Assembly: GCF_004011695.2 (NCBI RefSeq)
Contig: NC_082411.1
Coordinates: 1,844,001-1,908,000, forward strand
Length of the DNA: 64,000 nucleotides
Origin: Ascochyta rabiei
Lineage: Eukaryota > Ascomycota > Dothideomycetes > Pleosporales > Didymellaceae
Direction: 5' to 3'
The notes under the pieces are model-generated. The model did no database searches. It was given only the letters and a program-made list of their open reading frames with translations, and was not told the DNA's origin. The position numbers and the translations under genes were made by a program. Positions 53,050 through 61,411 of the stretch are shown piece after piece (within the stretch, counting starts at the first letter, position 1; each line of letters opens with the position of its first letter).

Positions 53050-53420
53050 TGTGACGTATCGAAGGTACTCTGCTTGGCTGGGGTAGATGTTGTGTGAGGT
53101 GAGTGATGTCAGAGTGCGTCGATGTTTGTTTGGAAGGCGCGGCCCAGCACGCAGCTGGAGGCAAGAGCAACTTGGGACTGCGGTCACACAAAACACTGCA
53201 CTCACATACACGTTCACCTCACTATGCACAGATGATTTCTAATCGTATAATGCGATCATGACACAGACGAATGGCAAACCAGCTCTTCACGGTGAAAGCA
53301 ATCAGCCATGGAGTTTAGCGCTAGCGCTTGCGCTAGCGCGAGCGCGTAGGTTGTTGGCTGGAGATCTGCCCACTACTACACATATTGCAACGACCATCAC
53401 CTGCACCACGTTCATCCACC
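53050..53420. promoter_or_regulatory. Divergent promoter region with GCGCTAGCGC palindromes
   Basis: 371 bp between divergent starts. It contains two copies of the perfect 10 bp palindrome GCGCTAGCGC at 53318-53327 and 53330-53339, followed by GAGCGCG, about 80 bp before the ATG of the IFI6-like gene. This could be a dimeric-factor binding site (inference). Confidence 0.45.
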
Positions 53421-54169
53421 ATGGGTAAAGTATTCTCTAAAGACGCTGGACTGACAGGCAAATCAATCGAGAAGTACTACCACGACCTTGCGAGGGACCA
53501 TGCGGCCCGCGCAGCTGCAGACCAGAAAGCCAAAGGTCAAGCTGGAAACGAGGATACTGTCAACAGAGACTTCGAGGACGAGAATCTGACTAGAAAGGCG
53601 TCTGGAAGTATCCAACACGACGATCCAGTCTCTGAGATCATCCGTACCGCAAACGTCGCGCCGGAAGCTCAGTACGAAGCTAGCGCCCATCTCAGCACAG
53701 CTCTGCGCGCCTTGAATAAGAAGGAGATGGACACCTTTCAGCACTCGATGGGCGCCCTGATGAAGCTTGGCGTCGATGTGAAGGTTGTGGGCAGGAAGAC
53801 GCTAGAATGGGTGAAAGCACATCCCTGGGAGACAGCTGCCATCATCAATCCGCTCATTCTCCTCGCCTGCACTCCATTTATCCTCGGCGCTGTGGGGTTT
53901 ACGTCTAGTGGTATCGCAGCAGGTAAAGTTTCTCCGATAGGCTCGGCTTATGCATGAATAACTCTTAGCCAGGAAGTATCGCTGCAGGCATCCATGCCGG
54001 TATTGGCAGCGTCGCAGCGGGCTCAGCGTTCGCAACGCTCACAAGTGCGGCCATGGGAGGCTACGGGGCGATTATCGTGTTTGGTGGCGTGTGGGCAGTG
54101 CCGACTGCTGTTCTGGGAATGGTTGCGATCTGGAAGCGCTGGAAGGGTGGTAGGTCCAAGCAAGAGTAG
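53421..54169 (+). CDS. IFI6/IFI27-like small membrane protein
   Basis: About 232 residues in two exons, 53421-53922 and 53973-54169, joined over a 50 bp intron (ITSSGIAAG to SIAAGIHAG). The first 135 residues are hydrophilic (GKSIEKYYHDLARDHAARAA, DPVSEIIRTANVAPEAQY). The C-terminal part matches the interferon-alpha-inducible 6-16/27 fold: IINPLILLACTPFILGAVGF TSSGIAAG, GSIAAGIHAGIGSVAAGSAF and MGGYGAIIVFGGVWAVPTAV, glycine/alanine-rich membrane helices. Animal relatives sit in mitochondrial or ER membranes and affect apoptosis; the fungal role is not known. Start chosen at the ATG in CACCATGG. Convergent with the C2H2 gene, 99 bp apart. Confidence 0.85.
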
Positions 54170-54202
54170 ATGCAGGACGAGGGCGAGACAACGAATGACG
54201 TC

Positions 54203-54292
54203 GACGATGGTTGAGGATCCATTTCAGATGGTGGCCCAGGTGCCATTGACGATGGTTAAGGATCCAATTCAAACGGTGACCCAGGTGCCATT
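54203..54292. repeat. 45-bp direct duplication at C2H2 gene 3' end
   Basis: Two adjacent copies (54203-54247 and 54248-54292), each starting GACGATGGTTGAGGATCC or one change from it and ending CCCAGGTGCCATT. The right copy overlaps the stop codon and last codons of the minus-strand C2H2 gene. Confidence 0.85.
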
Positions 54293-54874
54293 CCAGATGC
54301 CGTCCGTTTTGCAACCAGCGCAATTTACATGGTCGCATCCAGTTGGTTTCGTGAAGTCGTACTCCTCCCACGTGATCGCCTCTTCCTCATCCACCTCGCC
54401 CATTACGACATCCTCGCCTTGCTGCGTGTCTGACTGCGGCGCTTGCACCGTCTCGATCACAGCAACAGCCTCGGCCTTGACAGGCTCTTCCCCTTTCCCA
54501 TCCTCCTCCTTCTTCTCCGCCTCCTTCCCCACCGCAGTCCCCACCTTCTTGAAGCCGCCGCCGATCTTGGTGAAGCCCTTGCCAAGCCCGCCACTCGCAG
54601 CCGCGGCGCCAATCTTGGTGAAGCGACTCCCGCTGCCCGTCTTGCCGCCCTTGGTGCCCTCGATGCGCTGCAGCTCGAGGCCCTGCTTTGGCTTTGCGCC
54701 CTCGGCGTCGTTGCTGGCGGTCAGCTTCTTCATGTCAGCCAGGCGCTGGCGGTGGTTGTGGTCGTAAGAGCGCAGGTGGTTCTCGTAGTCGAGCTGGCGC
54801 GGGTAGCCCTTGTCGCAGATGGCGCAGTTGAAGAGGCGCATGGCGTTGGGGACGGGGTTGTTGCGTGGAGGCAT
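54269..54874 (-). CDS. C2H2 zinc-finger protein
   Basis: 201 residues, intronless. One U1/C2H2-type finger near the N-terminus: LFNCAICDKGYPRQLDYENH LRSYDHNHRQRL, with Cys-x2-Cys and His-x5-His spacing typical of RNA-associated or ZNF830-like fingers. The middle is Gly/Lys/Phe-rich with two FTKIG repeats (SRFTKIGAAAASGGLGKGFT). It is followed by an acidic Glu-rich linker and a Cys-containing end YDFTKPTGCDHVNCAGCKTD. The tail WNGTWVTV overlaps a 45 bp duplication, so its last residues may be recent. Likely nuclear; partners unknown. Divergent from the MCP1-like gene across a minisatellite-filled spacer. Confidence 0.82.
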   Translation of the reverse strand: MPPRNNPVPNAMRLFNCAICDKGYPRQLDYENHLRSYDHNHRQRLADMKKLTASNDAEGAKPKQGLELQRIEGTKGGKTGSGSRFTKIGAAAASGGLGKGFTKIGGGFKKVGTAVGKEAEKKEEDGKGEEPVKAEAVAVIETVQAPQSDTQQGEDVVMGEVDEEEAITWEEYDFTKPTGCDHVNCAGCKTDGIWNGTWVTV

Positions 54875-54897
54875 CTTGGCAGCGTGTACGGCTGGTT

Positions 54898-55122
54898 GTG
54901 TAAGATGGGTGTTGTCGTCGGTGCACGTTTATTGGTTACGAGGGGCGTTGTCGTCGATGCACGTCGGCTGGTTAAGATGGGTGTTGTCGTCGATGCACGT
55001 CTATTGGTTACGATGGGTGTTGTCGTCGATGCACGTCTATTGGTTACGATGGGTGTTGTCGTCGATGCATGTCTGTGGGTTAAGAAAGGGAGTTGTAGTT
55101 GTGGTTGTAGTCGATGCACGTC
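54898..55122. repeat. 36-bp promoter minisatellite, about 6 copies
   Basis: A 36 bp unit beginning GGTTACGATGGGTGTTGTCG and ending GCACGTCTATT repeats at 54934, 54970, 55006 and 55042, with a diverged copy on each side. It fills most of the 368 bp between the divergent C2H2 and MCP1-like starts. Because 36 is a multiple of three, it makes an antisense pseudo-coding frame that should not be annotated. Confidence 0.95.
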
Positions 55123-55242
55123 GTCGTGGTGAGGCTTGCCTACCCCAGCCTCGGCCGCGCATCGACGGCCGACCCACACCGCACATGACCGAATCAACGT
55201 CGATTGAATCAGCAACTTCACCGCTTCACCGTCACATCCACC

Positions 55243-56284
55243 ATGGCGACCCAACCGCCCGCGCTGCCCACGCTCGCCGATGAGGAGGCCGGCGTCATGG
55301 GCCTGACCGAGGTCGAGCCAAGCCCCGTCGACGAGACGCCCGCGGAATGCAAAGACGGCTACTTTCCCTCGAAGCCCGACCATGGCGGCAATGGCGGCAG
55401 TGGCGGTGCGAGTGCTGATGCGCCCGAAGAGCTTGGGCTGCCGCGGCGCACGACGACGTCGTTGGGGCTGGGCGGGAGCCATGGGCCCGTGTGGTGGTGT
55501 ACGTCGACGTCTCGTTCACACAAGCCCACAGAGAAGCTGACACGCATCAGTGACCAGAGTCCAAAAGTACTCGTCGTACGCATTCGGCGTCTTCACCGCC
55601 TTCCACGTCGCCAACACGTCCCTGCTCCCCCTCGCCACACGCTCTGTGCCCGAGGCGAACCGCTACCTCCTGCTCACACGGCCCTACTACCAGTCCAGCA
55701 TCGCCGAACCCATCGTCGTCGCGCTGCCACTCCTCGCGCACATCACCAGCGGCATCGCTCTGCGCCTGTACCGCCGGCGGCAGGCCCTGCAGCGCTACGG
55801 CGCCGAGACACGCACCGACAAGCGCTCCATACCCTGGCCCGTTCTATCAGGCACCTCACTCCTCGGCTACATTCTCCTTCCGCTAGCCTCGTTCCACGTT
55901 TGGACTACGCGCATCCTGCCGCTGTACATGCACGGCGACAGCAGCCTCATCTCGCTCTCCTACATCAGCCATGGCTTCGCAACCCACCCTTTCCTGTCCT
56001 TCGCCGGCTTCTCCGCCCTCGTCGGCACGGGCGTCTGGCATTTTGTCTGGGGCGCTGCGCAGTGGCTAGGACGGAAGCCAAGCCAGGTCTCGCCCTACTC
56101 GGAACACAAAGATCTCGACAAGAAAAGGCGCTGGTACGCCATCAACGGCGTTGCCGCGGCCGTCGCCGCGCTCTGGCTAGCTGGGGGGTTGGGCGTTGTG
56201 GGCCGCGCAGGGAAGACGGTCGGCTGGATTGGGAAGGAGTTTGATGATTTGTACAGACAGATCCCGTTCATGCATAGTCCATGA
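55243..56284 (+). CDS. MCP1: MCP1-like mitochondrial outer-membrane protein (DUF1691)
   Basis: About 329 residues in two exons, 55243-55498 and 55551-56284, with a 52 bp intron (donor GTACGT) that joins PVWW to LTRVQKYSSYAFGVFTAFHV. The first 80 residues are disordered and acidic. The rest carries the duplicated Mcp1 transmembrane domain: HVANTSLLPLATRSVPEANR, ITSGIALRLYRRRQALQRYG, then SGTSLLGYILLPLASFHVWT and ISHGFATHPFLSFAGFSALV with paired His residues, and a last helix NGVAAAVAALWLAGGLGVVG. Yeast Mcp1 is a multi-copy suppressor of mdm10 loss and works with Vps13 in mitochondrial lipid homeostasis. The family assignment is firm; the role is taken from yeast. Confidence 0.9.
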
Positions 56285-57402
56285 AGACGGTGGTCTTGTA
56301 CATGAAAAGATAGGCACGCTTGAAATTGTCTGGCATCGTTAGCTGGCACCATGTGTTTGTAGTATACCCCTAGAATGCTAAAATAGACTTCCACTGACAC
56401 CGGGTTTGGATGATAGGTTATGCACTGCATGTTGGGAACCACACAGAGAGCTCGTCGACCGTGATGAGGGGGAGCTCGTCACATGCACAGTGGCGATCCA
56501 GCAGTCCACTCCACATGACACCTAACCAACACAGGCATACAAGCCATATTGCACCATTCTCCCGGCGCGGACTGGGTGAACGAAGATACCTGTCTTCGCC
56601 ATATTGTCCAAGCTGCAAGAAGCACCGGTCTGATTGTTTGTTGTCTTTGAAGTGTGCTAATTCTTGTGTCAGCTACCACCAAGTCCAAAATAGACTTTGT
56701 ATCACGCTGATGACGTAAAATGATCACATAATAACTGCTCTCCACTGTCCCATGTGGTGTGTATTGCCTCATGATTTGGAACATAACAGCCCATGTTCAC
56801 TTGAGGTCGGTCAATAGGCGCACTGTACCCAGTCAGATGAGCCCTTCTATCATGGATTCTTGATCGAGAATCACGTGGCGTTCTGGGGCCGTATGGAAGC
56901 GCCTGGAAGTATTCAAGAATGCACACGCGTTGCTCTGGTCAGTAGTACCAAGAACAGCTGCGTTAGAAATCAACGACTATTTTAAAGACTGACAGCGTAC
57001 GATTGTTTCAGCTTTCTAGGGGCTTAGTTCGGTTATGGACGATCCGGGGAAGGCTGACGTTATGTCCACGCGGCTGCGATTGGATCTCATAGGCTTGAAG
57101 TGGCAGCATTGTCAGCGGCCAAGACTTGGAGGATGAGCAGCTGTGCGCAGTCACTCTTTGCTCAACACTGTGTAAGCGGTGAATATGTATAGCGACAGCA
57201 GAAAATGTGTGCGCCACCATAGATGACGTGAAGCTGGCTTCTATAAAACAATGAGGTTGCCGCTGTCCAACATCTCCCCATCACACCGAATCACTCACCA
57301 ACACACTCAGTCACAGATTTCTCTTTCTTCTGTTTCTTTCCCTTAGTCTATCTTCTTTCTATCTTCTTAGAAATCAAAAACAAAACCCCAAACTCCATCA
57401 AC
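56285..57402. promoter_or_regulatory. Intergenic and long promoter of secreted-protein gene
   Basis: 1.1 kb between two plus-strand genes. A clear TATAAAA box sits at 57242-57248, followed by a strongly C+T-rich leader (57275-57375) just before the ATG at 57403. This combination is common in highly expressed fungal genes. No coding signal to the left. Confidence 0.6.
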
Positions 57403-58173
57403 ATGCAGTACTCTACCATCTTGCTCAGCGCTCTCTTTGCCACCTCTGCTATGGCACAACCAGCTCGTCGCCAAGCTTCAGACACCTCCATCAGAGTCCA
57501 ACTCTCTGGACCCGGCGAGTTAGCAACTCAGACCGCTTTCGAGGAGGGCTCACGCCAAGTCAAGCGCCCTGTAGGCTCCAGCGGTCCCTATGACACTGTT
57601 GCTCTAGAAGTCGGCAAAGGCGTCAAGCAGCAAGGCCTCCGCTGCCAAGTACGCGACGAACATAACAAGCCCATTGTCGTTCTGCGCGGCGCCAACCGCG
57701 ACACCACCTTCGCTGACGGCGATGCTGGATCCTGGTCCTTCGAGGGCGGCGCCCAGAACGTCATCGCCATCATCTGCGACCCAGCCTTCGTGAAGGGCAT
57801 AGCGCCTCGCGCCAACAAGACCATTGTCAAGCAGCCCAAGATCAACGCCCGCATCTCCGGTCTCAGCGAGCTGGCACGTAACATCGCCTTCAACCAGGGT
57901 GGCCTTGTGCGCGAGGTCCAGCGCGTGGGTGGACCAGGCATCAACACTTTCGAGCTTACTCTTGACGCTGCGGTCAAGAAGCAGGATCTCAGGTGCCAGG
58001 TCCTTGACGCTGCCGGTGCGCCAGTCACTGGCAAGCGTGGTGCTAATGTCGACATCACTTTCGCTGACGGTGGAAATGGTCCCTGGACCTTCATCAACGC
58101 GCAGGGACAGAACATCAATGTTAACACCAGTGCTGTCATCTGCGACCCGGCTTTTGTCAAAGCCTCTGCCTAA
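57403..58173 (+). CDS. Secreted protein with two tandem related domains
   Basis: 256 residues, intronless. Signal peptide MQYSTILLSALFATSAMA, then QPARRQ, a possible Kex2-type processing site. The mature part is two homologous domains of about 110 residues. The first has RVQLSGPGELATQTAF, GLRCQVRDEHNKPIVV, RGANRDTTFADGDAGSWSF and IICDPAFVKG; the second has RISGLSELARNIAF, DLRCQVLDAAGAPVTG, RGANVDITFADGGNGPWTF and AVICDPAFVKA. Each domain has two Cys (RCQV and ICDP), suggesting one disulfide each. No catalytic motif is seen. A strong TATA box and CT-rich leader suggest high expression. A cell-surface or effector-like role is possible but unproven; I know no named family. Confidence 0.85.
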   Translation: MQYSTILLSALFATSAMAQPARRQASDTSIRVQLSGPGELATQTAFEEGSRQVKRPVGSSGPYDTVALEVGKGVKQQGLRCQVRDEHNKPIVVLRGANRDTTFADGDAGSWSFEGGAQNVIAIICDPAFVKGIAPRANKTIVKQPKINARISGLSELARNIAFNQGGLVREVQRVGGPGINTFELTLDAAVKKQDLRCQVLDAAGAPVTGKRGANVDITFADGGNGPWTFINAQGQNINVNTSAVICDPAFVKASA

Positions 58174-58512
58174 GCGGTAGGTAGTTGCAGGATACCAGAT
58201 AGGTTTCAAGATGGAATGTTGCATAGCGATGGATCTTTGGAGCCTTTAGACAGCGTTGTTTGTTTTTGATCTTCTTGATCAGTGTTTTGTTGCTTGGTAC
58301 CTGGTCATCTTCTAGTCTAATACTTTACTTACATATAATGGCACCACTCGTTTGCCTCAGCTCTGTACTTGGACCATCCTTTGTCGCCAGAGAGTTATGC
58401 AATTGTCTGATATGACGCTGACGCGCTCTCAGTATACTGGGTGCACATCCTGAACCTTTACGTCTGCTTCAACTAGATGGCTGTCTGCTGAACCGAAGAA
58501 TATGGGTGTGAA
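58174..58512. other. Intergenic, 3' region
   Basis: 339 bp downstream of the secreted-protein gene. No coding signal. Confidence 0.35.
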
Positions 58513-59348
58513 GTGCATGACATTACCAGGTCTAAAGATATGACCGCTTTGTGTCTCTCAACGGCGATTCTCGCTGGACCAGGCGAAATCTTCTGCCCTT
58601 CATTTAATCCGGACATGACTGAAGAGCGTCTTGCCAATACGACCATCTCAGCGCTCTCTCTGAGGGAGATATTCGACAACGTCAACGGAACCCAATCACG
58701 CACCTTCAGCATCTACCATTCCCATAACAAACTTGTTTTCTTCCCACCCTATGGTTTGTCCCTCGCTCTCACTATCTTCCTAGCCTTGGTAAGCTTCATC
58801 GCTCTATACATACGGAATCGCGGTATCTCAGCAATCAATGGCAGCCTTCTCCAGCTCCTCATGACGACTATCGGCCGCACATCACTCGACGCGATGCTTG
58901 CGAAAGGCCCGGGCACCATGTGTGGATACGAAAATGCATCGGCCGAGCTTGGGAAATGAAAGTTATGTCCGACACACTGATTGATGCGGACGATACGAAG
59001 GAGTTGCTTCCGAAGCAAGGTCAAACAGGCACAAATGGCATTCAGATGACTCTGGCTTCGGGCAAGTTAGGGCCGAGGGCCAGAAAGTGGGGGTTGAGGT
59101 TGCTTCTGGTGCTCATCTGTGCGATAGTGAAGGGACAGTATCGCCAAATGCGGGTTTCGCTAGGCCTTCCAAGAAGGGTGTATTCAGCTAGTCAGAACGA
59201 AGAAATACAGCTTAATGTAGGAGATGATGAAGAGCAGCCCATCCCTAGGCTCAACACTACAAGTTGCAACGTAGTAAGGGGCTTCCAAGTATATTTCGGA
59301 TACAGCCATATGCCCAACGACAGATCTACCCAAGTTCAGGACGCTTAG
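58513..59348 (+). pseudogene. C-terminal relic of a fungal membrane protein
   Basis: Open frame 58513-58959 encodes 148 residues: NTTISALSLREIFDNVNG, FSIYHSHNKLVFFPPYGLSL and a single membrane helix ALTIFLALVSFIALYIRN, then SLLQLLMTTIGRTSLDAMLA. This is the typical end of a large multi-pass fungal membrane-protein family whose members begin with several N-terminal helices that are absent here. After ENASAELGK the sequence seems to continue in another frame from 58958 (MKVMSDTLIDADDTKELLP), which implies a frameshift. Likely a 5'-truncated, frameshifted relic; a short functional gene cannot be excluded. Confidence 0.45.
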
Positions 59349-59938
59349 TGTTACAACAAGGAAACATGCTCGATGTGCCTGCAATAACTAGCAGCTATCT
59401 GAGTCAATCGGTATTCTACAAATGCGCTAATTAAATGGGTTGCTGACTATTTGTACACGTGCTTTCTAACAAAAACCGGGGCTGTGTCTGGAGTAGAGAT
59501 GTAAGTGAGGTGGTTTTCCTCTGCGGGCGCGCGAGGGCGGAACTTTGGGACGCTCCGTCACGCTACCGGTAGTCGCCATCGTACAACCTTAGCAATTTTC
59601 GGAGCGTTCTGCCTACCGAGACTGTGCATTGTCGGCTTTCCTTCTTGAAAACTAGCGCCGTACAAGCTCAAACGCCAAGGAAATGACACGCAGATTAAAT
59701 AAGAATCTATCTGATCTTGCGCCAAATAGGCCTAGGTTGGTATGAGATATGGTGCAACACCACATACTAGCTCCTTCGTACCTATGGGGCTACCTGTGGA
59801 GTTTGTGCTTGTCTGGTGACGTCAATGAGTCTAGCAGTTTTGTCGGATATATAACAACGGTGACCATAAATGGGGAGCGCCGCCAACATATCCCATTTAA
59901 AGCGCACAGTCTGATCAACGAAATCAACTTAAAAAATC
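59349..59938. other. Intergenic, promoter of FAD monooxygenase
   Basis: 590 bp without coding signal. TATA-like words lie near 59850 (GGATATATAAC), about 90 bp before the start codon. Confidence 0.4.
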
Positions 59939-61411
59939 ATGCCACTGAAAGTTATTGTCGTCGGTGCAGGTCTTGGAGGGCTGGCGACTGCCATTGCACT
60001 CACCAGAGCTGGACATGATGTCGATGTAAGCCATGATTTCGTCCCAGCCTTCTCTGCGCCCGGAATCTGACGTGGCAGCAGGTCTTCGAAAAGTCATCTT
60101 TTCACAATGAAGTTGGTGCAGCCATCCACCTTGCTCCGAACGCGACAAGAGTCCTGAAAAGTTGGGATTGCGATCTGGAGTCAATGGACCCCAGTCCATG
60201 CAATCATATTAGCCTTTGGAAGGCTAGCGGAGAATTCGTTACAGTAGCGGCAGTGACGAAGGATCTCCAGGCGAAGCTAGACATCAAAGACGAGTGGTTG
60301 CTCGTGCATCGCGTTGATCTGCACAACAAACTACGGGAACTAGCGGAAAAGGGGTTTGAGGCTAGGAAGCCAAGGCTTCATTTGTCTTGTGGTGTGAGTA
60401 GTGTGGTGAGTATCCTCTGTCACAATAGCCACTGTTGACTTGGCTGAATTGTAGACTAGGACGTGCAATCTGGCAAGGTAAAGCTGTATGATGGCAGGGA
60501 ATTCCAAGCTGATCTAATTATAGGTGCAGATGGCGTACATGTAAGTCCGATTTGTCAATGCAGTCGGCCACACTGCCTCTAACACATCCGCAACAGTCTA
60601 AGACCGTGCGAGAAGTACAACCTGAGTCCCAAAAGAGAGTCAGCACTGGACAAAATTGTTTCCGCTTTCTTGTCCCTACAGAAAAGGCCATGCGCAACCC
60701 GTTGACTAAGAGTCTCATTGATCGGGTTGGCTTGGAATCACTTAATACTTTCGCTACAGAAGATTGTCGGATCATCTTGTACCCTTGCCGGTCTGGAAAA
60801 CTCCTCAATCTTGCAGCGATATATCGTGGAGGAGATGAAGAAGTCGAAGAATCTTCCTGGCTAAATTCTGGTAGTAAGAGCAACCTTTTGGAAGTGGTCA
60901 AGGGCTTCAGCCCTGAGCTGCAAGAGCTATGTAACTTGGCCGAAGATGTAAAGCTATGGAGCCTCGCATCTAGGGATCCTCCGACTGTTTTTCATCGAGG
61001 TAGGCTTGGTCTGATTGGCGATGCGGCGCACCCTACGCTTCCCCGTAAGTAATCTCCGTGAGCTCGCAGCTGCAATAGAGCCCATACGCTGACTCCTGTT
61101 TGACAGACCAGGGACAAGGAGGTGCTCAAGCTTTTGAGGATGCGGCGGCGCTTGGAGCGCTGTTCACAGCAGACACAAAACCTGAACAGATCGAAGAGAA
61201 GCTGCGTCTCTACAATGAGATCCGCTACAAGCAGTCTGTCACTATCCTGTTTATGTCTAGAGTGGCCGACGGTGAGCGTAAACTGGTCATGGACGAGTTG
61301 CACCGATTCGTTCCCGATGCAGAATTGCCTGAAAACATGTGGCTTTTCGCCTGGAACTCATACCCTGCACGGGCAGCGGAAAAGGCATTATCGCTCGTGG
61401 AAGCCCATTAA
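59939..61411 (+). CDS. FAD-dependent monooxygenase (salicylate-hydroxylase-like)
   Basis: Group A flavoprotein hydroxylase, about 414 residues from five exons: 59939-60025, 60082-60405, 60460-60540, 60597-61044 and 61107-61411, with 54-62 bp introns that keep one frame. FAD motif MPLKVIVVGAGLGGLATAIA then LTRAGHDVDVFEKS; the substrate-side pattern AAIHLAPNATRVLKSWDCDL; the DG motif LIIGADGVHSKTV; and the GD motif GRLGLIGDAAHPTLP-HQGQGG. It uses NAD(P)H and O2 to hydroxylate an aromatic or related ring. Salicylate 1-monooxygenase is the best-known relative, but tailoring enzymes of secondary metabolism share the same motifs, so the substrate is open. No membrane anchor or signal peptide is seen. 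No neighbouring pathway genes. Confidence 0.92.

Noticed and set aside
54730..55482. 250-codon minus-strand frame with ASTTTPIVTNRR repeats
   Set aside because: Made by the 36 bp minisatellite, whose length is a multiple of three, plus antisense of neighbouring exons; no real protein features.
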